A DNA stretch of 64,000 nucleotides from Rhynchonema sp. JSB1_4 (lineage: Eukaryota; Nematoda; Chromadorea; Monhysterida; Xyalidae): contig JASAMV010008656.1 in NCBI GenBank assembly GCA_030248065.1, forward strand, positions 1 through 64,000, given 5' to 3'. Shown in pieces: positions 1 through 21,700 of this stretch. The notes under the pieces are model-generated. The model had not been told where the DNA came from. It was given only the letters and a program-made list of their open reading frames with translations, and did not search any database. The position numbers were made by a program, and so were the translations under genes. How positions within the stretch are numbered: position 1 is the stretch's first letter; every line of letters begins with the position of its first letter.

Positions 1-8413
<8,413 letters not shown>

Positions 8414-8667
8414 TAGTGACATGATGTTAGCCGGTATTACGGCATGAAATAGTTAGTTACAATTTTAATAGGCTCAGAAGTAAAATCAACAGTGTTGCTG
8501 CTTGTATTCCGTTTTATGTTCGGATTAATTGCCAGTCCGTTGCTGTTTATCGCCTAAATCGTTGACCTGAATCGCTACCAACAACACTAACTAGCATAAA
8601 AATTTAGTTTTCCAAACTTGTATAATTGTTTTGTTCACAATCTAAAGTCCTTTTATACAGCACATAT

Positions 8668-8673
8668 AATAAA
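8668..8673 (+). promoter_or_regulatory. Candidate polyadenylation signal of the left-arm TEP1 copy
   Basis: AATAAA at the same distance from the stop as in the right arm. Confidence 0.5.
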
Positions 8674-9005
8674 ACGCTAAATAACTTTTTTCACGCCAGT
8701 ATCTCAACACTACGTGTTTCAGTTGTGCGCACTGTTGCTTCTTTGGTTGTTGGCGATGCTAAGTTTGTTTGGTGGCGAAACGTTATAAACTTTAACCACT
8801 TGCATAGGTTTCTGAAATAGTGGAGCGTGGGCCAAAAGCACAAGCAATACATCTGAATACAGCACTTACTGATTGAATGTGGTATAAAATGCGAATTCCA
8901 TGTGTGGCAGAAACAAATGTATGTATAATGTTGACTACTGACTTGGTGTGGCGCACAGAATCAAGTCACTTTTTTCAACACGCGATTGGAGACCGCAGAA
9001 TCTTA

Positions 9006-9183
9006 GGGCGGCATTAGGTTGAATCCGGAAACCGGAATCCGGAAATATTTCCGGAAAACGCATTATTTTTGCATGTAAATTTCTGCGCTTTCCGGAAATA
9101 TTTCCGGAGTCCGGAAATGTTTTCTATTTTTGTATGCAAATTATTTCCGGTTTCCGGATTCCGGATTTAACCTTAGTTCGCCC
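9006..9183. mobile_element. Miniature element with CCGGAAATATTTCCGG palindromes (left arm)
   Basis: 178 bp, ends GGGCG...CGCCC, flanked by TTA on both sides (9003-9005, 9184-9186). The inside is a series of CCGGAAATATTTCCGG-like palindromes. A 3-bp TTA/TAA duplication is typical of PIF/Harbinger-type elements; the superfamily assignment is inference. Confidence 0.8.
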
Positions 9184-9359
9184 TTAATTCAGACAATTTT
9201 CAATGCGCATTTTGAGCTTTACTCGCACTCTGATGTAGCATCGAACCAAGTCATGAACCATTCGTTGCAAAATTGTGAGATTCCGAATATTTTGATCGTC
9301 TAAGCGTTATTGCAGTTGGACAACCGTAAACATTGTACGGTAACTCGCATTGCTTAATG

Positions 9360-9733
9360 CAGGGTTGAAAAAAATGTTTTTAAACAAGTTTTTTTAAAAA
9401 AAATTAAAATTTTTTTTAAAAGTCTGAGATTCGGGGGAATTTTACCAAATTTGCCTAAAAAACGCGCAACAACGCGAAAAAACGCAACTTTAGTTGACAA
9501 GTCACTTTATTTGTGACTTGGTTTGCATCACTTATGAAGTCTTAGATACGAAATACGTGCCCCAAAGATAATTTTGTGAAGAAAATTTTTCAACCCTTGA
9601 TAAAAAATGAAAAAAATAACACCTAAAAAGGCCATTTTTGGACGTTTTAGAACATTTTGTTCCCCCGAAAAAATTTAAAAAAATTTTTTTACCAAAAATT
9701 TCTTTTTCAAAAACCTTTTTTTGCGCAACCCTG
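9360..9733. mobile_element. AT-rich hAT-like miniature element (left arm)
   Basis: Ends CAGGGTTG and CAACCCTG, with long A and T runs inside, resembling the ends of 44596-45335. The flanks share TTAATG but no perfect 8-bp duplication could be aligned. It lies between the TEP1 stop and the EGF gene stop. Confidence 0.7.
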
Positions 9734-9934
9734 GTTAATGTACGTCTCCAAGACACAGGCGACGCCAGACCACAACCATTTTATTCCAATAATAAAAAAT
9801 GAACCCAATAAATAACAATACGTGTGATCCCAAAGCGATCCATTTTGTCCATGACCTTTAAACCCAGTACCTCAAACAATAGAACGTGTAGGATCCTAAA
9901 TCTTGAACGAAACACGTCTTCTGCTCGTTATGCT

Positions 9935-12900
9935 TTAATCGCACGTGCACTTCATAGCTGAAATTCAATGAGCGATTGCTTGCAACAGAAGTTATCGTGT
10001 TTCTGTGCAATTGTCACCATCTCAAAATGACTCACGTTCACACGCATCGTTGCAAGCGGCGAGCAATCCTGGTCGGCACAAACACATTATCCTTCTTCTT
10101 CATCCAGACAGTATTCGTTATCGTTACAGTCAGACAGGCCTTCCGCGCACTCATTGACACCTGGGTTGATTTGAAATGCAACACCGCTAAACAACGATAT
10201 TCGGTCAACGGCTATGCGACACGGGCCCAAATTTTCGAAAGCACAACCGCCTCCCAGTGGCGGTTGCGAACGCGCAACGATTTTCTTTTTCGCTTTGGTT
10301 TTTAGTTTTCGGATGTCAAGCAAACAGGCATTATCATGATAAATTTCAGATGTGCGTTTCTCATATTTTTTGTACATGTTCACGTCTCAAGGCGCGCGTA
10401 TACTCGTTCCGCGGAATATTGGTTACGCGGAATAGTGGAATGCAGTTACCAAAATGTTTCAGACCCGCAGGAGCGTGGGAGCTCTGCTAGATTATTTTCA
10501 GCTGAAAATGTTTTATGAAAATCACAAATAGCACAGTGGTTAAGAGTGACTGAACGTGAAAATCAGGATTGATTTGATGAATTCTTATGTGGTCGTTGTG
10601 CGACCAATAGAAACAAGGAGTGGAGGAACGAACGTTCCTGCGCATCCTTTAGCCAACAATGATGACAAGCACACTCACACTGCTGAAATTAAATGACCGT
10701 TCCTCCACTTTCAGTGTCCTGAAGCCGGTGGAGGAACGAGTATTTTGATCCAACCAAATATTTTAATGTTTTGGTTGCTTCATAAACTTGTACCGCAACA
10801 GCAGGTTGACAAAGTATAAACAACTACTCGAGGGGACGCATTCAGTTCAGAAAGATCGTTCCTCTGCACGTTCTTTTGTTCCGCGGAATGAGTATCGCGC
10901 GCCTTCATAGTCGTCAAAAGTTCAAGGAGAAGAAGATACTTTCTGAATTCAATCAATTATTGGGTCAAACGGCGTCTCAAACCCTCATCGTTTTGTGACG
11001 GCGGCACAAGCGACTCAGTGCGTTAAAGTGAAGGCAGCTGAGCTGCCACGTGGGTTTTGAAGGCAGCAGGACAGCGCTAATACACTCAGTGCTTGAACAG
11101 CAACAGCGAGAAACCAGTGGCTTTTGACTAAAAGGCGAGAACTGCATTTGTCGTGCGAATTTTGTTTGTCACGAACATAATTGTGCTCGATGTACATAAT
11201 AACCAATTCCCACCTTCGTGTGTAAGCAACTAAGAAGTCGTGTAACCTCCCGTTCGAAGTGCATCAACACTAAACAAAATAAAATCAGACAGAAAAAAAT
11301 GGTTGCGCGTACGCAACCCCTGGTGTGTTCGCACACCCTCCCAGGGGCGGTTGCGCTTTCGAGATCTGCGCCGTTTGATTCCCACAGTTATCCTTCCTCC
11401 TGAGCCTCTCCGTGTGTTTGTTGCAGCACGGTCGGGTACCCTTCCCTTTTCCTCAGCTGACTTGTTGATTTCGGTTTGCTTGCCGATTTCTCGGATTTTG
11501 GTTCACTGCCAGATTTAGGTTTGCTGGCTGATTTTTCGGAGTCGGGCTGCCTTCTTCCGGTTTCTCCCTTCTGTTCCCAGATTTCTCTGATTCAGGTTTG
11601 CTGGCTGATTTTTCGTTTGGGCGACTGCCTTGGCTGCCGGTTCTTCTTCCCTTCAGTCTTCGCCAGATTTCTCTATTCAGGTTTGCTGGCTGATTTTTGG
11701 ATTTGGGTGCACTGCCACCGGATGCCGGTTGTTCTTCACCTTCAGGTCTTCGCCAGATTTCTCTGATTCAGGTTTGCTCTATTTTTCGTTTGGCCTCCGT
11801 GCCGGTTCTTCTTCACCTTCAGGCTTCGCAGATTTCTCTGATTCAGGTTTGCTGGCTGATTTTTCTGATTTGGGTGACGCACCGGTCGGTTGTTTTCACC
11901 TTCAGGTTCGCCAGATTTCTCTGATTCAGGTTTGCTGGTGATTTTTCGGATTGTCCTTTTGTTTTTTTTTATCATTTTCCCGCTTTTTGTTTTTTAGGGT
12001 TAGATTTTTGATTAGGTTTGTGTGATTTTTCGGTTTGGGATGGGTTGTTTTTTATGTTAGATTTTTATTAGGTTTGTGGTGATTTTTGATTTGTTGGTGT
12101 TTTTTTAGGTGTTCGACGATTAGATTGTTTTGTTTGGCCTGTCGTTGTTCTCCTTCACTTCCCAGATTTCTCTGATTCAGGTTTGCTGGCTGATTTTGCA
12201 TGGCGCTCTCTCTGCGGTTTTTCCAGGTGCTCCAGATTTCTCTATTCAGGTTGCTCTGTTTTTGTTTATCCTTCCGTTGTTCTTTTTCTCGCCAGATTTC
12301 CTGATTCAGGTTTGCTAGCTGTTTTTCGATGGGGCTGCCCCGCGTTTGTTCTTCACTTATTCAGATTTTTTGATTAGGTTTGCTGGCCTGATTTCAGGGG
12401 CTCCTTCTCTTCTCTCGATTCGCAATCCGGATTTAGCCGTCTTTTCGGTTCTTCACCTTCTCTCCTCCGGATTATTCGGTCTTCGTCCGACAGATTTGTC
12501 CCTCCCCTCCCGATTTCGCTTGCCGATTTCGGTTCTTCACCTCTGCTCTGATTTCCTACAGATTTCGGTTTACTCTGGCTCCTCCCGGATTTCCTCCAGA
12601 TTTGTCGTCTTCCCTCTGGGCCTCTCCGGATTTCGGAGGATTTAGCCGATCCTGATTTTCTCCTCTGCCCTCTCCGATTTCCTGCCAGATTTCGGTTCTT
12701 CACCCTCGGCTGCCTCTCGGATTTCGCTGAGCCTGATTTTGGTTCTTCACCCTCGGGCTGCTCTCGGATTTGTTGGATTTCGAGCCTGATTTCGGTTCTT
12801 CACCTCCGTTTGGATTTCGCTGAGCCAGATTTAGCCGATCTGATTTTGTTCTTCACCTCTGGGCCGCCTTCGGATTTCGCATATCCGATTGATCCGATTG

Positions 12901-15711
12901 ATTTCGGTTCTTCACCTTTCTTTGTTTCCTCGTTTGTCCCCTCTCCTCTCGATTTCGTGCGTTTAGTTCTTCCCTTGGTCTTCTCGTTTTGTTTCCTCTT
13001 TTCGTTCTCCCTCCTCCCTCCGATTTCGCTGAGCCAGATTTAGGTTCTTCACCTCTGGCGCTGCCTCCGGATTTCGCTGACCAGATTTAGGTTCTTCACC
13101 CTCTGGGCAGCCTCTCTTTCACAGAGATTCCGTCCCGATTTCTCACCCGATTTCGGTTCTTCACCCTCTGGCTGCCTTCGGATTTCGCTGAGCCAGATTT
13201 CTGTTCTTCACCTCTGTCCTCTCCGGATTTCGGACCAGATTTCCGACCTGATTTCGGTTCTTCACCTCTGCGCCTCCGATTTCCTGAGCCAGATTTTCCT
13301 CCCCTCTGTCTCCTCCCGGATCGCTAGCCGTTTCGCCTTCACCCTCTGGCTCCTTCCCATTTCCTGACAGATTTGCCGACCATTTCCCTTCACCCTCGCC
13401 CTGCCTCTCCGGATTTCTCTCCCTTTTTTTTCTCTCTTCTTTCGTCTCGATCCGATTTCCGGTCTTCACCCTCTGCTCCTCTCCCGGATTTCCTAGCCAG
13501 ATTTAGGTTCTTCACCCTCTCGCCCTCTCCCGGATTTTCGACAGATTCCGATCCTGATTTCGGTTCTTCACCCTCCCGCCTCTCCGGATTTCGCCCCAGA
13601 TTTCTTTCTTCACCCTCTGCTTTCTCTTTCGCTGAGCCAGATTTCCGCCTGATTTTGGTTCTTCACCCTCTGCGTCCTCCGCATTTCCATCTCGGTTCTT
13701 CACCCTTCTCGCCTCTCCGGTTGACCCCGATTTCTCTTCACCCTCTGTCTTCTCCTTTCTTGTTTCCGGCAGCATCCGACAGATCCAGTTTGCCGTCCTG
13801 ATTTCTGGTCTTCACCTCTGGGCTGCCTTCGGATTTGCTGAGCCAGATTTAGGTCTTCACCTCTGGGCTGCCTCTCGGGATTTCGCGAGCCGATTAGGTC
13901 TTACCTCTGGGCCTCTCCGGATTTCCAGATAGATTTGGCCCATTTCGGTTCTTCACCTCTGCTGCCTCTCCGATTCCCGCCGATTTCGTTCTTCACCTCT
14001 GCCCGCCTCTCCGGATTTCGCTCGGCCAGATTTCGTTCTTCACCTCCGCGTCCTCTCCGGATTTCTGCCAGATACCGACCAGATTTCGGTCTCTTCACCT
14101 CTGCGCTGCTCTCCGGATTCGTGAGCCAGATTTGCCACCCCTTTTTCCTTCCTCTCCGGATTTCTGAGCCACTTGCCATCCTGATTTTGTCCTCACCCTC
14201 TGGCCTCTCCCATTTCTTGACCTCTTTGTTCTTCACCCTCTCCCTCTCCCTAGCTACTTATTTGGTTCTTCTCCCTCTCCTGCCTCTCCGGTTTGCCGAG
14301 CCAGATTCCCCCCCCCCCCCCCTTTTCGGTCTCTCTCACCCTCTCCCTTCGCTGCCCTTCCGAGCCTATTTCGTTCTTCCCCTTCGCCCCTCTCCTTTTC
14401 CGAGCCACTGTCCCTCTGCCCCTCTGTTGTCTTTCCTTTCGTCTCCACCCTCCCCCGCCTCCCCCCCCTTCCTCTTTTTCCTCACCCTTGGCGCGCCCAT
14501 GGCGTTGCTTTCCGGATTTCGCGATCCGATTTGCCGATCTGATTTCGGTCTCTTCACCCCTCTCGGGCTTCGGTCTGGATTTCGCGAACCGATTTGTGGT
14601 TCTTCACTCCTTGGCGCTTCCTCTCCGGATTCCGCTGAGCCGGCTCTTCACCTGGTGCCATCTCCGATCAACTCCGATTTGCCGTCGGGTGGTCTCACCC
14701 GCTTCTGGCGCCGCCTCTCCCGCATTTTCGCTGAGCCAGATTTGGCCCCCAGGTGCTTTTCCTGAGCCGATTTCGGTCCCCTCTTCCACCCTCTGGCGCT
14801 GCCTCTCCGCCATTTCGTTGAGCCAGATTTGACCGAGCCTGATTTCTGTCTCTTCACCCTCGGCGCTTCCTCTCCGCATTTCTCCAGCCAGATTGCCTGA
14901 TCCATTTTTGGTTCTCACCCTGGGTGCTGCCTCTCCGGATTCCGATCGATTGCCTGACGGATTCCGGTTCTTCACCCTCTCCGGTTCCCTCCCCGATTGC
15001 GATCGATTTCGGTTCTTCACCCTCTTGGTGCTGCCTATCCGATTCGCGAGTCCATCGGTTCTCACCCTCGTGTGCCCTCCCATTCGTAAGCGATTCCTTT
15101 TTCTGCTCTCTCCTCCTGGCGCCGCCTCTCCGGGATTTCGTAGCCAGATCTCTCCTATTTGGTTCTCACCCTCTGCGCCCCTCTCCATTTCGCTGAGCCA
15201 TTTGGTCTCAGCCTATTCTCGTTTCCCCTCTCCGGCATTCTCGCTAGCGAGACGCGCATCGATTGGTCTCCCCACCTCGGGTCGCCTCTCCGATTCGTGA
15301 GCCAGATTTGCCAGCCTATTTCGGTTTCCACCCTGGCCCGCCTTCGATTCGCTGAAGGATGCGATCTATTTGTCTCTTCACCCTTGGCGCCGCCTCTCCG
15401 ATTTCGCGACCGCATCTCCGATCCGATTTCTGGTCTCCTCACCTCTGGCTCTGCTCTCCCCGGATTTCGCTGAGCCGATTGCCTACCCTTGGTTCTTCCC
15501 CTCTCCGGTTCGCTAGTCAGATTCGTCTCACTTGGTCACCCTCTCGGATTTCCGACCAGGTTCGCCGATCCATTCCGTTCTCACCCTCCGCGCCGCCTTC
15601 CCGATTTCGCTAGCCGATTTGCTGTCTTCTTCACCCTCGGCGCTCCTCTCCGGATTTCGCTGAGCCAGATATTGGTTCTTCACCCCTGGCGCTGCCTCTC
15701 CATTCCACCAT
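9935..15711 (-). pseudogene. Mirror copy of the repeat/EGF gene, heavily corrupted
   Basis: Read on minus, this repeats the gene at 15731-22872: repeat array at 15711-11400, unique tail near 11420, EGF exon 10160-10036 and last exon with stop at 9935-9937. Up to about 11,360 it matches the right arm almost base for base, but the EGF exon is 125 nt instead of 129, with four separate single-base deletions. From 11,360 to 15,711 bases are dropped every few nucleotides, so no repeat frame survives, although each motif is still recognisable (GGTTCTTCACC, CGGATTTCGCTGAGCC). Scattered one-base losses in homopolymer-rich sequence look like uncorrected long-read error rather than decay under evolution. 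I label it broken because that is what the sequence shows. Confidence 0.7.
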
Positions 15712-15730
15712 TTGGCCACCCACCCCAGAG

Positions 15731-18700
15731 GGTGAAGAACCGAAATCAGGCTCGGACAAATCTGGCTCAGCGAAATCAGGCGAAGGTGGAGAACTGAAAT
15801 CAGGGTCGGCCAAATCTGGCTCAGCCAAATCCGGTGAAGGTGAAGAACCGAAATCAGGATCGGCCAAATCTGGCTCCGCGAAATCCGGCGAGGGTGAAGA
15901 ACCGAAATCCGGGTTGGCCAAATCTGGCTCAGCGAAATCCGGAGAAGGTGAAGAACCGAAATCAGGCTCGGCCAAATCTGGCTCCGCGAAATCCGGCGAG
16001 GGTGAAGAACCGAAATCAGGATCGGCCAAATCTGGCTCCGCGAAATCCAGGGAGGCAGCGCCAGAGGGTGAGGAACCGAAATCGGGATCGGCCAAGTCTG
16101 GCTCAGCGAAATCCGGAGAGGCAGCGCCAGAGGGCGAAGAACCGAAATCAGGCTCAGCCAAATCTGGCTCAGCGAAATCCGGCGAGGGTGAAGAACCGAA
16201 ATCAGGCTCAGCCAAATCTGGCTCAGCGAAATCCGGAGAGGGTGAAGAACCGAAATCAGGCTCAGCCAAATCTGGCTCAGCGAAATCCGGAGAGGGTGAA
16301 GAACCGAAATCAGGCTCGGCCAAGTCTGGCTCAGCGAAATCCGGAGAGGGTGAAGAACCGAAATCAGGCTCGGCCAAATCTGGCTCAGCGAAATCCGGAG
16401 AGGCAGCGCCAGAGGGTGAGGAACCGAAATCGGGATCGGCCAAATCTGGCTCAGCGAAATCCGGAGAGGCAACGCCAGATGGTGAGGAACCGAAATCGGG
16501 ATCGGCCAAGTCTGGCTCAGCGAAATCCGGAGAGGGTGAAGAACCGAAATCAGGCTCGGCCAAATCTGGCTCAGCGAAATCCGGAGAGGCAGCGCCAGAG
16601 GGTGAGGAACCGAAATCGGGATCGGCCAAGTCCGGCTCAGCGAAATCCGGAGAGGCAGCGCCAGAGGGTGAAGAACCGAAATCAGGTTCGGCCAAATCTG
16701 GGTCTGCGAAATCCGGAGAGGGTGAAGAACCGAAATCAGGCTCGGCCAAATCTGGCTCAGCGAAATCCGGAGAGGCAGCGCCAGAGGGTGAGGAACCGAA
16801 ATCGGGATCGGCCAAGTCTGGCTCAGCGAAATCCGGAGAGGCAGCGCCAGAGGGTGAAGAACCGAAATCAGGCTCGGCCAAGTCTGGCTCAGCGAAATCC
16901 GGAGAGGGTGAAGAACCGAAATCAGGCTCGGCCAAATCTGGCTCAGCGAAATCCGGAGAGGCAGCGCCAGAGGGTGAGGAACCGAAATCGGGATCGGCCA
17001 AGTCTGGCTCAGCGAAATCCGGAGAGGCAGCGCCAGAGGGTGAAGAACCGAAATCAGGCTCGGCCAAATCTGGCTCAGCGAAATCCGGAGAGGCAGGCAA
17101 GAGGGTGAGAGAACCAAATCTGGCTCAGCGTAGAGAGGAGGGGGGGGACCAAATCTGGGAGAGGGAGAAATCCGGAGAGGGCAGCCCCAGTGGGTGAAGA
17201 ACCGAAATCAGGATCGGATAAATCCGGATCTGCGAAATCCGGAGAGGCAGCACCAGAGGGTGAAGAACCAAAATCAGGATCGGCTAAATCTGGCTCAGCG
17301 AAATCCGGAGAGGCAGAACCAGAGGGTGAAGAACCGAAATCTGGCTCAGCGAAATCCGGAGAGGCAGCGCCAGAGGGTGAAGAACCGAAATCTGGCTCGG
17401 TCAAATCTGGCTCAACGAAATCCGGAGAGGCAGCACCAGAAGGTGAAGAACCGAAATCTGGCTCAGCGAAATCCGGAGAGGCAGGACCAGAGGGTGAAGA
17501 ACCGAAATCTGGATCAGAGAAATCCGGAGAGGCAGCACCAGCGGGTGAAGAACCGAAATCAGGATCGGCCAAATCTGGATCTGTGAAATCTGGAGAGGCT
17601 GCACCAGAGGGTGAAGAACCTAAATCTGGCTCAGCGAAATCCGGAGAGGCAGCACCAGAGGGTGAAGAACCTAAATCTGGCTCAGCGAAATCCGGAGAGG
17701 CAGCACCAGAGGGTGAAGAACCGAAATCAGGATCGGCCAAATCTGGATCTGTGAAATCCGGAGAGGCTGCACCAGAGGGTGGAGAACCTAAATCTGGCTC
17801 AGCGAAATCCGGAGAAGCAGCACCAGAGGGTGAAGAACCAAAATCAGGATCGGCTAAATCTGGCTCAGCGATATCCGGAGAGGCAGCGCCAGAGGGTGAA
17901 GAACCGAAATCAGGCTCGGTCAAATCTGGCTCAACGAAATCCGGAGAGGCAGCACCAGAGGGTGAAGAACCGAAATCTGGCTCAGCGAAATCCGGAGAGG
18001 CAGCGCCAGAGGGTGAAGAACCGAAATCAGGCTCGGTCAAATCTGGCTCAACGAAATCCGGAGAGGCAGCACCAGAAGGCGAAGAACCGAAATCTGGCTC
18101 AGCGAAATCCGGAGAGGCAGCACCAGAGGGTGAAGAACCGAAATCAGGATCGGCCAAATCTGGATCTGTGAAATCCGGAGAGGCTGCACCAGAGGGTGAA
18201 GAACCTAAATCTGGCTCAGCGAAATCCGGAGAGGCAGCACCAGAGGGTGAAGAACCTAAATCTGGCTCAGCGAAATCCGGAGAGGCAGCACCAGAGGGTG
18301 AAGAACCGAAATCAGGATCGGATAAATCCGGATCTGCGAAATCCGGAGAGGCAGCACCAGAGGGTGAAGAACCAAAATCAGGATCGGCTAAATCTGGCTC
18401 AGCGAAATCCGGAGAGGCAGCGCCAGAGGGTGAAGAACCGAAATCAGGCTCGGTCAAATCTGGCTCAACGAAATCCGGAGAGGAAGCACCAGAGGGTGAA
18501 GAACCGAAATCAGGCTCAGCGAAATCCGGAGAGGCAGAACCAGAGGGTGAAGAACCGAAATCTGGCTCAGCGAAATCCGGAGAGGCAGCGCCAGAGGGTG
18601 AAGAACCGAAATCAGGCTCGGTCAAATCTGGCTCAACGAAATCCGGAGAGGCAGCACCAGAAGGTGAAGAACCGAAATCTGGCTCAGCGAAATCCGGAGA

Positions 18701-21700
18701 GGCAGCACCAGAGGGTGAAGAACCGAAATCTGGATCAGAGAAATCCGGAGAGGCAGCACCAGCGGGTGAAGAACCGAAATCAGGATCGGCCAAATCTGGA
18801 TCTGTGAAATCCGGAGAGGCTGCACCAGAGGGTGAAGAACCTAAATCTGGCTCAGCGAAATCCGGCGAGGCAGCACCAGAGGGTGAAGAACCTAAATCTG
18901 GCTCAGCGAAATCCGGAGAGGCAGCACCAGAGGGTGAAGAACCGAAATCAGGATCGGCCAAATCTGGATCTGTGAAATCCGGAGAGGCTGCACCAGAGGG
19001 TGAAGAACCTAAATCTGGCTCAGCGAAATCCGGAGAGGCAGCACCAGAGGGTGAAGAACCTAAATCTGGCTCAGCGAAATCCGGAGAGGCAGCACCAGAG
19101 GGTGAAGAACCGAAATCAGGATCGGCCAAATCTGGATCTGTGAAATCCGGAGAGGCTGCACCAGAGGGTGAAGAACCTAAATCTGGCTCAGCGAAATCCG
19201 GAGAGGCAGCACCAGAGGGTGAAGAACCTAAATCTGGCTCAGCGAAATCCGGAGAAGCAGCACCAGAGGGTGAAGAACCGAAATCAGGATCGGATAAATC
19301 CGGATCTGCGAAATCCGGAGAGGCAGCACCAGAGGGTGAAGAACCAAAATCAGGATCGGCTAAATCTGGCTCAGCGAAATCCGGAGAGGCAGCGCCAGAG
19401 GGTGAAGAACCGAAATCAGGCTCGGTCAAATCTGGCTCAACGAAATCCGGAGAGGCAGCACCAGAGGGTGAAGAACCGAAATCAGGCTCAGCGAAATCCG
19501 GAGAGGCAGCACCAGAGGGTGAAGAACCGAAATCTGGCTCAGCGAAATCCGGAGAGGCAGCGCCAGAGGGTGAAGAACCGAAATCAGGATCGGCTAAATC
19601 CGGATCTGCGAAATCCGGAGAGGCAGCGCCAGAGGGTGAAGAACCAAAATCAGGATCGGCCAAATCTGGCTCAGCGAAATCCGGCGAGGCAGCCCCAGAG
19701 GGTGAAGAACCGAAATCTGGCTCAGCGAAATCCGGAGAGGCAGCACCAGAGGGTGAAGAACCGAAATCAGGATCGGCCAAATCTGGCTCAGCGAAATCCG
19801 GCGAGGCAGCCCCAGAGGGTGAGGAGCCTAAATCTGGCTCAGCGAAATCCGGAGAGGCAGCACCAGAGGGTGAAGAACCGAAATCTGGCTCAGCGAAATC
19901 CGGAGAGGCAGCACCAGAAGGTGAAGAACCGAAATCAGGATCGGCTAAATCCGGATCTGCGAAATCCGGAGAGGCAGCAGCAGAAGGCAGCGCACCCAAA
20001 TCCGAAAAATCAGCCAGCAAACCTGAATCAGAGAAATCTGGCGAAGCGCCTGAAGGTGAAGAACAAACGCCAGCAGAAGGCAGCGCACCCAAATCCGAAA
20101 AATCAGCTAGCAAACCTGAATCAGAGAAATCTGGCGAAGCACCTGAAGGTGAAGAACAACCGGCATCCGGAGGCAGTGCACCCAAATCCGAAAAATCAGC
20201 CAGCAAACCTGAATCAGAGAAATCTGGCGAAGCACCTGAAGGTGAAGGAGAACCGGCAGCAGAAGGCAGCGCACCCAAATCCGAAAAATCAGCCAGCAAA
20301 CCTGAATCAGAGAAATCTGGCGAAGCACCTGAAGGTGAAGAACAACCGGCATCCGGAGGCAGTGCACCCAAATCCGAAAAATCAGCCAGCAATCCTGAAT
20401 CAGAGAAATCTGGCGAAGCACCTGAAGGTGAAGAAGAACCGGCATCCGGAGGCAGTGCACCCAAATCCGAAAAATCAGCCAGCAAACCTGAATCAGAGAA
20501 ATCTGGCGAAGCACCTGAAGGTGAAGAACAACCGGCATCCGGTGGCAGTGCACCCAAATCCGAAAAATCAGCCAGCAAACCTGAATCAGAGAAATCTGGC
20601 GAAGCACCTGAAGGTGAAGGAGAACCAGCAGCAGAAGGCAGCGCACCCAAATCCGAAAAATCAGCCAGCAAACCTGAATCAGAGAAATCTGGCGAAGCAC
20701 CTGAAGGTGAAGAAGAAACGCCAGCAGAAGGCAGCGCACCCAAATCCGAAAAATCAGCCAGCAAACCTGAATCAGAGAAATCTGGCGAAGCACCTGAAGG
20801 TGAAGAACAACCGGCATCCGGTGGCAGTGCACCCAAATCAGAAAAATCAGCCAGCAAACCTGAATCAGAGAAATCTGGCGAAGCACCTGAAGGTGAAGAA
20901 GAACCGGCATCCGGAGGCAGTGCACCCAAATCCGAAAAATCAGCCAGCAAACCTGAATCAGAGAAATCTGGCGAAGCACCTGAAGGTGAAGAACAACCGG
21001 CATCCGGTGGCAGTGCACCCAAATCCGAAAAATCAGCCAGCAAACCTGAATCAGAGAAATCTGGCGAAGCACCTGAAGGTGAAGAAGAACCGGCAGCCGA
21101 AGGCAGTGCGCCCAAATCAGAAAAATCAGCCAGCAAACCTGAATCAGAGAAATCTGGCGAAGCACCAGAAGGTGAAGAAGAACCGGCAGCAGAAGGCAGC
21201 GCACCCGACTCCGAAAAATCAGCCAGCAAACCTAAATCTGGCAGTGAACCAAAATCCGAGAAATCGGCAAGCAAACCGAAATCAGACAAGTCAGCTGAGG
21301 AAGAAGAGGAAGTGGTGTACCCGACCGTTGCTGCAACAAACACATCGGAGCGCCCAGGTCTGCCAGGTAGGTCGAAGGATTTAACTGTGGGACAATTCAC
21401 AACGGCGCAGATTCTCGAAAGCGCAACCGCCCCCTGGTGGCACCAGGAGTGCTTGCGCAACCACCACCAGGGGTTGCGTACGCGCAACCATTTTTTCTGT
21501 CTGATTTTATTTTGTTTAGTGTTGATGCACTTCGAACGGGAGGTTACACGACTTACTGTAGTTGCTTACACACGAAGGTGGGAATTGGTTATTATGTACA
21601 TCGAGCACAATTATGTTCGTGACAAACAAAATTCGCACGACAAATGCAGTTCTCGCCTTTTAGTCAAAAGCCACTGGTTTCTCGCTGTTGCTGTTCAAGC

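Noticed and set aside
11400..15700. A separate set of short Pro/Ser-rich or Arg-rich genes
   Set aside because: All are fragments of the mirrored repeat array broken by single-base losses.
15731..21300. CRISPR array
   Set aside because: The repeat units are contiguous and translated in one frame, with no unique spacers, in eukaryotic DNA.
17075..21487. Long antisense open frame (about 1,470 codons) opposite the repeat array
   Set aside because: It is the stop-free complement of the repeat unit; only the plus strand continues in frame across a good splice donor into an EGF exon.
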